Shown: in pieces, positions 6,089 to 12,166 of the stretch
How positions within the stretch are numbered: position 1 is the first letter of the stretch
Layout: each line of letters starts with the position of its first letter
NCBI GenBank assembly: GCA_026993045.1
Contig: JALWWR010000163.1
Coordinates: 1 to 13,699 of the forward strand
Reading direction: 5' to 3'
Origin: Thermodesulfatator sp.
GTDB lineage: Bacteria; Desulfobacterota; Thermodesulfobacteria; Thermodesulfobacteriales; Thermodesulfobacteriaceae
Length of the DNA: 13,699 nucleotides
The notes under the pieces: model-generated
The model's database searches: none
What the model saw: the letters and a program-made list of their open reading frames with translations, nothing else
What the model was told of the DNA's origin: nothing
Translations under genes and position numbers: made by a program

Positions 6089-7665
6089 TGGCTGAAGTCC
6101 CGGTTAAAGAGAGTTTCTACTACCCGGTCTCCTCCTTCGATCGGGCCCTCATCACCTTTATCGTGATGGTGGGCTTTTTCATGGCCATCTTGGATACCAC
6201 CATTGTGGACGTGGTGGTCCCTAAAATGATGGGGCCCCTTGCCACCGACCTTTACGGCATCCAGTGGGTGGTAACCGCCTATATGACCGCGGCTGCCGTG
6301 GGGCTCATCTTTGTAGTTTCTCTCGCCCCTAAGATCGGCTACTCCCGCACCTTCCTTTTCGGGCTCTTTCTCTTTACCTTCTCCTCGGTTATGTGCGGCG
6401 GAAGCCGTTCCCTTCCTTCTATGGTCTTCTGGCGCGTGGCCCAGGGTCTGGGCGAGTCTTTTATTACGGCCTCGGCCCAGACCATTCTCCTAGCAGTCTA
6501 TCCTCCCGAAAGAAGGGGCTTTGCCATGGGGATCTTCGGCCTGGGGGTAAGCTTCGCCCCGGCCTTGGGACCTACCTTGGGAGGGTTTCTTACCGAACAC
6601 CTCTCCTGGCGCTGGGTCTTTTACGTGAACCTTCCGGTGGGGATCCTGAATCTTCTTGCCGGGATCTTTTTCCTTCCCCGCGGGTTGGGGCGCACCGGAC
6701 GCTTTGAGTTCAATCCCTTGAGCTATATTTTCCTTTCCACCTTTACCATCTCTCTCTTGGTGCTCCTTTCCAAGGGCCAGCAGCTGGGCTGGTTCCAGTC
6801 CCGTTGGATTGGAATTCTGGCCTTTGCCTCCGCTTTAGGTCTCGTCGCCTACCTTATTAGTGAAATTCTTTCCAAAAGGCCCCTCCTTGACCTTTCTCTT
6901 TATCTCATCCCGAGTTTCGGCCTTACCATGGCTTACCATTTCTTCGTCCTAGGTTTTTCCATGTATCAGGTCTTCTACCTCCTTCCCCTCTATTACGAAA
7001 ACCTCAAGGGGCTCACCACCTTCCAGGCCGGGCTTCATATGCTGGCTTTTGCAAGCTTTATCGGCCTTTTTTCGGTAATTTCCGGGGCCTTAAGCGACCG
7101 CTTCCGCCCGGAATACTTGCTTGTAGCAAGTTTCCTCATCTATTCGGTAACCTCTATATTTCTCCTTCCCCGACTAAACTACTACACCCCGGCCCTAACG
7201 GCCGCGCTTTATACCGTCCCCTTGGGAATGGCCCTGGGCACCTTTTTTCCGCCGCTTACCAAGATCACCCTCTCGGGGCTTGGGGAAAGGACCGGGCTGG
7301 GAGTGGTGCTTCTTCACTATCAGCGTTTCATTGGGGGTTCCTTCGGTACAGCCCTTGCCACCAACACCCTTACCTTCCGCACCGACTTTCATCTTCAGGA
7401 GATAACCGCCCTCCAGAATCCTTTCTTGGTTTCAACTGTGGTGAAGAAAGGATCCGTCCTGCTTTCCCGTTTTTTCCCGCCAGAGCTTGCCCTTCATAAG
7501 GCCCAGGCCTTGGTCTTGCGGGTGGAAACCCTCTATGCCTTAAGCTATGCCTTTCAGGACGCCTTCCGCCGCACTTACTATTGGGCCCTTTTGGGGGCTG
7601 TTTTCCTCTTTATTCTCTTTTTTCATACCCTGCACCGGGAGATCCTTGTCTGGAGGAGACCATGA
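6088..7665 (+). CDS. EmrB/QacA-family (DHA2) MFS efflux transporter
   Basis: A 525-residue inner membrane proton-driven exporter of the 14-helix DHA2 family. Seen motifs are LDTTIVDVVVP at 35-45 (DHA2 motif in helix 1), RVAQGLGES at 116-124, the antiporter motif LGVSFAPALGPTLGG at 152-166 and WRWVFYVNLPVG at 174-185. A motif-A-like GALSDRFRPEYLL occurs in the second half. The first-half loop, APKIGYSRTFL, is a degenerate motif A. The long polar stretch near residues 430-490, before the last helix, is typical of EmrB. Length matches the family (about 500-530). AAAAGGG at 6074-6080 is a plausible ribosome site. It overlaps the TolC-like gene by four bases (ATGA). The substrate is unknown; hydrophobic drugs, uncouplers or bile-like compounds are usual for relatives. 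Confidence 0.92.
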   Translation: MAEVPVKESFYYPVSSFDRALITFIVMVGFFMAILDTTIVDVVVPKMMGPLATDLYGIQWVVTAYMTAAAVGLIFVVSLAPKIGYSRTFLFGLFLFTFSSVMCGGSRSLPSMVFWRVAQGLGESFITASAQTILLAVYPPERRGFAMGIFGLGVSFAPALGPTLGGFLTEHLSWRWVFYVNLPVGILNLLAGIFFLPRGLGRTGRFEFNPLSYIFLSTFTISLLVLLSKGQQLGWFQSRWIGILAFASALGLVAYLISEILSKRPLLDLSLYLIPSFGLTMAYHFFVLGFSMYQVFYLLPLYYENLKGLTTFQAGLHMLAFASFIGLFSVISGALSDRFRPEYLLVASFLIYSVTSIFLLPRLNYYTPALTAALYTVPLGMALGTFFPPLTKITLSGLGERTGLGVVLLHYQRFIGGSFGTALATNTLTFRTDFHLQEITALQNPFLVSTVVKKGSVLLSRFFPPELALHKAQALVLRVETLYALSYAFQDAFRRTYYWALLGAVFLFILFFHTLHREILVWRRP

Positions 7666-8966
7666 GGCGCTCGTCCCTCTTGGCTCTATGGTTTATTTTT
7701 CTATGGACGAGTCCCCTTGGGGCTGAAAAAGTTTGGAGTCTTGCGGATTGTGTAAGACTTGCCCTTGAACGCTATCCCGCTCTTAAGGCCGCGTTCCTTA
7801 AAAGAAAGGCCACCGAGGAGCGCCAGAAGGCCGCCGACCGCCTGCGTCTCCCTCGACTTTATTCCTTTTACGCCTACCGGGCCTATCGAGATCCTGAGTA
7901 CCTTAAAACCTCCTTCGGAAGCTATCCCATTCGGGACCGGGAAGAGGCCCTCTTTTCCTTAAGCCTGAAGTTTCCCCTGTTTCATGGCCTTTCCATATCG
8001 GCCAAAAAGGCCCTGGCGAGGCTTTCCGTGGATCTTTCCGCGGTGGAGGAGGAGCGCTTGCGTCAAGAACTCATCCTTCGGGTAAAGGAGGCTTACTTTC
8101 GTGTGGTGGAGGCCGAAGAAGAATATCTACTTGCCCAAAAGAGTTTTGAGCGGCGTAAAGCCCACCTACGGGATGCCGAGGGCTTTTTTCGGGAAGGGCT
8201 CATCTCCCGAAGCGAGTTTCTTTACGCTCAGGCCGAGTTTCGGGAGGCCGAAGAACACCTGGCTAGGGCCGAAAATCGTCTCGGGCTGGCCCGGGCTTCT
8301 TTAAACCTCCTTCTGGTGCGCCCCCTTAAAGCGGAGATTGGAGTAAAAAGGGAGTTTCTTTTAAAGCCTGTCAAATTTTCCTACGAAAAACTCCTGAGCC
8401 TGGCCTACGAGAGGCGGCCCGAGGTGCAAGCTGCCAGCCTCCGCGTAAGTATGGCTCGAGAAAGGATCCGTCTTTCCCGTAGCCGCTACTTTCCCTGGCT
8501 TGACCTTGAGGCCGGATACACCTGGCATGGGGATAGCTTAACCTTCTCCGAAAATCCCTATGGAGACCGGGAAAACCTCTGGGTAGGAGTGAACCTCAAC
8601 TGGGAGCTCTGGGACTGGGGCATCAGGGCCCGGGAGGTTTCAGCGGCCCGGGCCGAAGCCGAGGCCTTACGCGCCCTTCTCAAAGAGGTCAAAGACCAGG
8701 TGGCCCTTGAAGTGCATCAGGCCTGGCTTGAGCTTTCTGCAGCGAAGAAACGGCTTTCAGCAGCCCAAAGCGCACGCCTCGCCGCTGAAGAACACTTTCG
8801 GCTGGAACGGGCCCGTTTCCGGGAAGGACTCACCGATACGACTCACGTACTGGATGCCGAGACCTTACTTACCCGGGCCCGCGCCCAAGAGATTGCGGCC
8901 CAGGCGGAATACGAGATCGCTCGCGCCCGCTTAAGCTACGCCGTAGGGCTTCCAGAACTTCCTTGA
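7662..8966 (+). CDS. TolC-family outer membrane efflux protein
   Basis: A 434-residue outer membrane channel protein completing the pump encoded upstream. An N-terminal signal peptide (MRRSS, then a hydrophobic run) ends with SPLGA, giving likely cleavage after residue 21. There is no lipobox cysteine at the cleavage site. Mature protein begins [20 protein letters not shown], the typical start of the outer membrane efflux domain. Two repeats of long amphipathic helices follow. The first ends with [12 protein letters not shown], and the second with an [16 protein letters not shown]-terminus characteristic of TolC relatives. ATG at 7662 follows GGAGGA (7652-7657). An in-frame upstream start at 7581 exists, but it would put 27 unrelated residues before the signal peptide. 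The gene overlaps the convergent queF by 31 bases at the 3' ends, leaving no room for a separate terminator. Confidence 0.9.
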   Translation: MRRSSLLALWFIFLWTSPLGAEKVWSLADCVRLALERYPALKAAFLKRKATEERQKAADRLRLPRLYSFYAYRAYRDPEYLKTSFGSYPIRDREEALFSLSLKFPLFHGLSISAKKALARLSVDLSAVEEERLRQELILRVKEAYFRVVEAEEEYLLAQKSFERRKAHLRDAEGFFREGLISRSEFLYAQAEFREAEEHLARAENRLGLARASLNLLLVRPLKAEIGVKREFLLKPVKFSYEKLLSLAYERRPEVQAASLRVSMARERIRLSRSRYFPWLDLEAGYTWHGDSLTFSENPYGDRENLWVGVNLNWELWDWGIRAREVSAARAEAEALRALLKEVKDQVALEVHQAWLELSAAKKRLSAAQSARLAAEEHFRLERARFREGLTDTTHVLDAETLLTRARAQEIAAQAEYEIARARLSYAVGLPELP

Positions 8967-9337
8967 CGGCGTTCCACCGTGATTACCGTGTGGACGTTGC
9001 CCCGAGGGTGAAAGTCTCCCACCACTTTAAGTTCCCTAGGCTCAAGGAGCTTCCAGAGGGCGTCAAAGATCTCGTTGGTGGCGGCTTCGTGCGAGATATA
9101 GCGCCCCCGGAATTTGTTCAGCCAGAGCTTAAGAGAGCGCAGTTCTACGATTTTTTGGTCCGGTATGTAGGAGATCTTGATGGTGGCAAAGTCCGGATAG
9201 CCCGAACGGGGACAGAGACAGGTAAATTCCGGAAAGGTGATGTCTATCTGGTAGTCGCGATCCGGATAGGGATTAGGCCAGGCCTCAAGCTCGGCCTCCT
9301 CGATGGCCCGCTCTCCGTATCTCTTTCTCTCAGCCAT
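8936..9337 (-). CDS. queF: NADPH-dependent 7-cyano-7-deazaguanine reductase QueF
   Basis: A 133-residue enzyme of the short, single-domain (type I) QueF family. It reduces the nitrile preQ0 to the amine preQ1 with two NADPH, a step of queuosine tRNA modification in the cytoplasm. The core shows [20 protein letters not shown] (the cysteine of LCP is expected to form the thioimide with preQ0), then [20 protein letters not shown] with the conserved His-Glu pair, and [13 protein letters not shown] near the C-terminus. Length is typical for type I (about 120-165). The only start available before the conserved region is ATG at 9337. It lies 9 bases after the tRNA-Arg CCA end with no Shine-Dalgarno sequence. 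No other queuosine gene is in the window. Confidence 0.93.
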   Translation of the reverse strand: MAERKRYGERAIEEAELEAWPNPYPDRDYQIDITFPEFTCLCPRSGYPDFATIKISYIPDQKIVELRSLKLWLNKFRGRYISHEAATNEIFDALWKLLEPRELKVVGDFHPRGNVHTVITVERRQGSSGSPTA

Positions 9338-9346
9338 AAAAATAAA

Positions 9347-9423
9347 TGGCGCGCCCGGGAGGACTCGAACCTCCAGCCTTTGGATTCGTAGTCCAATGCT
9401 CTATCCGATTGAGCTACGGGCGC
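9347..9423 (-). tRNA. tRNA-Arg (anticodon ACG)
   Basis: Read on the minus strand, a full cloverleaf of 77 bases is visible. The acceptor stem is GCGCCCG paired with CGGGCGC, with discriminator G and an encoded CCA (9349-9347). The D arm is GCTC...GAGC, the anticodon stem TTGGA/TCCAA closes loop CTACGAA, and the T arm GGAGG/CCTCC contains TTCGAGT. The anticodon ACG reads arginine CGN codons after deamination of A34 to inosine by TadA. The tRNA is not itself a queuosine substrate, so the adjacency to queF is not explained by modification. No frame or structural defects are seen. Confidence 0.95.
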
Positions 9424-9432
9424 ACCACTTTG

Positions 9433-9461
9433 ATATTAATCGCCCTGCCTTTACTTGGCAA
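9433..9461 (-). promoter_or_regulatory. Probable sigma-70 promoter for tRNA-Arg and queF
   Basis: On the minus strand TTGCCA (9461-9456), a 17-base spacer and TAATAT (9438-9433) form a promoter whose expected start lies two or three bases before the mature tRNA 5' end (9423). The -35 matches the consensus at 5 of 6 positions and the -10 at 4 of 6. Spacing and position fit a tRNA promoter well. It is the only evident promoter for queF, which has just 9 bases between it and the tRNA. Confidence 0.5.
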
Positions 9462-9484
9462 GGCCCCAAGATTCCTGTAATTAT
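9455..9484 (+). promoter_or_regulatory. speE: Possible extended -10 promoter for the speE cluster
   Basis: On the plus strand TTGGCA (9455-9460), an 18-base spacer and AATTAT (9479-9484), with TG one base before the -10 as in extended -10 promoters, would start transcription near 9491, ahead of the ribosome site GGAGGAGG (9498-9505). Its -35 lies on top of the -35 of the divergent tRNA promoter, because TTGGCAA reads as TTGCCAA on the other strand. Both promoters therefore could not bind polymerase at once. Support is sequence only. Confidence 0.35.
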
Positions 9485-9513
9485 GGAAAAGATCCAGGGA
9501 GGAGGCCTCTTTT

Positions 9514-10425
9514 ATGGCTGCCATTATGGAAAACTCCTTGCCCACTGAGGGACAAGGGGCCAAGATTATCTTGGGAGAGCCGGTTCAAAAGGGCTATTTT
9601 TACGGTTACGAAGGGATTGTGCTCCATGAAGAAGGGGGTGAACAGGCCATCCTGGTCCTGGAAAACCCCTTCTGGGGGCGGGTGCTTTTTATCAACGGTA
9701 CGGCCCAGTTTACCTCTCGCGACGAGTTTATTTATCACGAGGCCCTTATCCATATTCCTATTCAGGCCTTTCCCGAAGGCAGGGTTAAAAGGGTCCTTAT
9801 CTGTGGCGGAGGCGATTTCGGAGCAGCCCGGGAGGCCCTCAAATACCCTGAAGTGGAAGAGGTCTTGATAGCCGATATCGATCCTCGAGTTCCAGAGGTG
9901 GTAAAACGCTTTTTCCCGGAGCTTTTGCCATCGAATCTTGAAGATCCCCGGCTCAAACTCCTTACCGTAGACGCCTTTAAGCTAGTAAGAGAGCTGGTAG
10001 ATCAAGGCCAAAAATTTGATCTAGTGGTTATTGATTCCACCGACCCTGATATCTCTACCTCCGATTTTACTTTAGAACTTTCGCATTCCCTTTTTAGCGA
10101 AGAATTTCATCGTTTATTAAAGGCCTTAGCCCCTCAAGGAGCCATCGTGCAGCAGGCGGCCACTCCTTTTACCATGAAAAATATCCTGGAAGGCTCTTTT
10201 AAGATCTTTAGAAAGGTCTATCCGGCCGAAGAGGTCTTTTGTTACCGGGCCTCCATTCCTTCTTTTGGAGGAGACAACGCCTATCTTTTGCGTTTTCCCG
10301 GAGATCCCACTTGCCCTCAGAAAAGCCAGGTTCCAGAGACCAAGTACTACACCCACGCGGTCCACCGGGCTTCTTTTGCCCTTCCCAAGTTCTGGCTAAC
10401 GGAGGTCTTGAAAGGTGAAGGTTAA
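9514..10425 (+). CDS. speE: Polyamine aminopropyltransferase (spermidine synthase family)
   Basis: A 303-residue cytoplasmic enzyme that transfers an aminopropyl group from decarboxylated S-adenosylmethionine to an amine such as putrescine or agmatine. Family motifs are NGTAQFTSRDEFIYHE at 61-76, the nucleotide-binding VLICGGGDFG at 94-103, IADID at 119-123, the catalytic DSTDP at 174-178 and a C-terminal YYTHAVHRASFALPKF at 278-293. Variations are visible. The usual Glu of the VEID motif is Asp, which is also known in a thermophile enzyme. GGGDGG is GGGDFG. The gate region after DSTDP (DISTSDFTLELSHSLF) is several residues longer than the common GPAxxLF form. The acceptor amine may thus differ from putrescine. 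GGAGGAGG is followed by ATG at 9514. The 3' end overlaps the next gene by 11 bases. Confidence 0.88.
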   Translation: MAAIMENSLPTEGQGAKIILGEPVQKGYFYGYEGIVLHEEGGEQAILVLENPFWGRVLFINGTAQFTSRDEFIYHEALIHIPIQAFPEGRVKRVLICGGGDFGAAREALKYPEVEEVLIADIDPRVPEVVKRFFPELLPSNLEDPRLKLLTVDAFKLVRELVDQGQKFDLVVIDSTDPDISTSDFTLELSHSLFSEEFHRLLKALAPQGAIVQQAATPFTMKNILEGSFKIFRKVYPAEEVFCYRASIPSFGGDNAYLLRFPGDPTCPQKSQVPETKYYTHAVHRASFALPKFWLTEVLKGEG

Positions 10426-11128
10426 GATTGTAGGGCTTTTGGGCTCTCCTCACGCCTTTGGAGGGTCAGGAAGCCTTTTGCGATGTGCTCTTAAGGCCGC
10501 GGAAGAAGAAGGGGCTCAGGTAGAGCTTTGCCATCTATACCAGGCTCCTATAGAGCCTTGCATAGGTTGTGTGCAAGATGAAGAGCCTACCTGCAAATAT
10601 CCCTGCATCTTTGAGGATTACGGAAAGGAGTTATTAGAAAAACTTTGGCAGGCCGATGGCTATATAATCGCCTCTCCGGTTTATTGGTACGGTCCCTCGG
10701 GCCCCTTAAAGATCTTGATCGATCGCATGACGGCCCTTGAAAATATGGTAGCCTTTGGCGAGCCCAGTTATGTGGAGGGCAAGGCCGTGGGGGTAATAAC
10801 GGTGGGGGCTGACGCCGGGGTGACCCTTTCTGGGGCTTATCTCCTTACGGTGCTCAACGCCATGGGGGCTATGATCCCTCCTTGGGCCCATGCCTACTCC
10901 CATCGAGGCAAGGAGGCCCTTTTCGACGATCGGGCTGTAATGGACGCCCTTAATGTAGGGCGCTTAGTAACTCGACTTTTGCGGGCCGTGCGCGGACAAG
11001 CTGAGATTTTACGGTATCATGAAGATCAGGAACAATTGGAAAGGATCCGGCAAGAGGTCTTGAAGGAAAGAGAGACCTGGGAAGCGCAGCATGTCGAAAG
11101 AAAGACCCTTGGAAAATCCTGTGCTTGA
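10415..11128 (+). CDS. Flavodoxin-fold NAD(P)H-dependent FMN protein, iron-sulfur flavoprotein-like
   Basis: A 237-residue protein of the NADPH-dependent FMN reductase/iron-sulfur flavoprotein group. The FMN phosphate loop is GSPHAFGGSGSLL at 10-22, and the second FMN contact is ASPVYWYGPSGPLKILIDR at 86-104. Between them lie C49-x2-C52-x7-C60-x3-C64, a compact four-cysteine cluster that could bind a [4Fe-4S] centre. The spacing differs from the published iron-sulfur flavoprotein pattern (C-x2-C-x2-C-x4-7-C), so cluster binding is uncertain. There is no signal peptide. The C-terminal 40 residues are charged and helical. GTG at 10415 follows GGAGG (10401-10405) and overlaps speE. The protein probably moves electrons between a nicotinamide cofactor or ferredoxin and an unidentified acceptor. 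Confidence 0.8.
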   Translation: MKVKIVGLLGSPHAFGGSGSLLRCALKAAEEEGAQVELCHLYQAPIEPCIGCVQDEEPTCKYPCIFEDYGKELLEKLWQADGYIIASPVYWYGPSGPLKILIDRMTALENMVAFGEPSYVEGKAVGVITVGADAGVTLSGAYLLTVLNAMGAMIPPWAHAYSHRGKEALFDDRAVMDALNVGRLVTRLLRAVRGQAEILRYHEDQEQLERIRQEVLKERETWEAQHVERKTLGKSCA

Positions 11129-11621
11129 GGCCATTTATAGCCGGCGGAGTGTAAGGGAATACACCCCTGAAATCCCTCCGCGGGAACTTATTCGAGAGGT
11201 CATCAAGGCTGGTATTTGGGCCCCTTCGGGCCTCAACAATCAACCTTGGCGTTTCGTTATTGTTTGGGATCCAGAGATTCGGCGTCGCCTGGCGGAGCTC
11301 ACCCGCTACGGAACTATTATACGGCAGGCCCCGGTGGTTATCGCGGTCTTTCTAGATCAAAAGGTCATGTATCACCAGCTTAAAGATCATCAGTCCGCAG
11401 GGGCTTGTCTGCAAAACATGTTGCTGGCGGCCCACGCTTTAGGGCTGGGAGGGGTTTGGCTAGGGGAGATCTTGAAAAATGCCGATCAGGTACGCCAAGT
11501 ATTGGAACTTCCTGAAGGGTTAGAACTAGCGGCGGTAGTGGCTCTGGGCTATCCCAACGATCGTCGGCCCCGGAAAGGCCGAAAACCTTTAGAAAGCTTT
11601 ATTCTTAAGGAAATAGGTTGA
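11091..11621 (+). CDS. Nitroreductase family FMN protein
   Basis: A 176-residue member of the nitroreductase fold, which uses FMN and NAD(P)H and usually works as a dimer. Visible features are the phosphate-binding RRSVREY at 18-24, APSGLNNQPWRFVIV at 44-58, the central helix GACLQNMLLAAHALGLGGVW at 104-123 and the FMN-contacting ALGYP at 151-155. Length is normal for the short bacterial form. The true substrate is not predictable; quinones, nitroaromatics or flavins are possibilities. ATG at 11091 overlaps the flavoprotein gene by 38 bases and has no strong ribosome site. An in-frame GTG at 11121 would shorten the overlap to 8 bases and remove ten poorly conserved residues, so the start is uncertain. 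Stop and next start overlap as TTGA. Confidence 0.88.
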   Translation: MSKERPLENPVLEAIYSRRSVREYTPEIPPRELIREVIKAGIWAPSGLNNQPWRFVIVWDPEIRRRLAELTRYGTIIRQAPVVIAVFLDQKVMYHQLKDHQSAGACLQNMLLAAHALGLGGVWLGEILKNADQVRQVLELPEGLELAAVVALGYPNDRRPRKGRKPLESFILKEIG

Positions 11622-12166
11622 AACGGGTCCTTTTTTTGACTTTTTTTCTTTGGGCTGTAGCCACCTCTTCTTGGGCCCTTAAAATCAAAGATTTGGGGGT
11701 GGTGCCCTATGGCGACTACCTCCTAGCTTACGCCTATTTAGAAGACCTCCCCTGGGAAGACCTCAAACAAGTTCTAAGACACGGCTTGGGCCTTAAGTTT
11801 ACCTATCGCCTAGAGGTTTATCGCTTGAGACGTTTTCTTAAAGACGAAAAGATCACGCAACAAGAGATCAATCGGACCGTTTACTATGATCCGGTCAAAA
11901 ACGTTTATTTTGTTCAAACCGTGGGGGCTCAGGCCCCTTATCGGGCGGTCTCTATTAGGCAGGCTTTAATGGTGGCCTCTTCCTTAGAGGGCGTGCCCTT
12001 GCTGCCCCTGGCCCGTCTTTCCCCGGATGCTACCTATCGGCTAAAGGTCAAAGCCGTAGTCCAGAAGATCAGCAAGACCGGATGGCCCAAAAAGATTATC
12101 AAATTTCTGCTATTCCAAGGAGATTCCTTGGATACTCCTTGGGAAAGTCTTAAATTTTCTCTATGA
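11618..12166 (+). CDS. DUF4390 family exported protein
   Basis: A 182-residue protein with an N-terminal hydrophobic signal sequence (MKRVLFLTFFLWAVATSSWA), probably cleaved after residue 20, so it should be periplasmic. The rest resembles DUF4390: a beta-rich region with GLGLKFTYRLEVYRLR near 46-61, NRTVYYDP near 84-91 and a C-terminal KIIKFLLF strand. No catalytic motif is visible and the family has no known function. Start is TTG at 11618 with AAGGA (11607-11611) before it, overlapping the nitroreductase stop. The stop overlaps the sensor kinase start as ATGA. Translational coupling to an NtrY-like kinase suggests a role in signal sensing at the envelope, which is inference. Confidence 0.72.
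   Translation: MKRVLFLTFFLWAVATSSWALKIKDLGVVPYGDYLLAYAYLEDLPWEDLKQVLRHGLGLKFTYRLEVYRLRRFLKDEKITQQEINRTVYYDPVKNVYFVQTVGAQAPYRAVSIRQALMVASSLEGVPLLPLARLSPDATYRLKVKAVVQKISKTGWPKKIIKFLLFQGDSLDTPWESLKFSL

Noticed and set aside
9338..9346. T-run after the tRNA as a Rho-independent terminator
   Set aside because: It is interrupted by an A and leads straight into queF; the only preceding hairpin is the tRNA itself. Partial termination remains possible, so it is mentioned only under findings.
8963..9391. Plus-strand frame opposite queF running into the tRNA
   Set aside because: It crosses the tRNA gene and is antisense to the well-supported QueF reading frame.
9347..9423. tRNA-Arg as an integration (att) site
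   Set aside because: No integrase gene, no repeat of the tRNA 3' end elsewhere in the window and no foreign-looking block beside it.
9455..9868. 137-codon plus-strand frame overlapping the start of speE
   Set aside because: It is in another frame than the clearly conserved speE, lacks recognisable motifs and is basic and proline-rich like a shadow frame.
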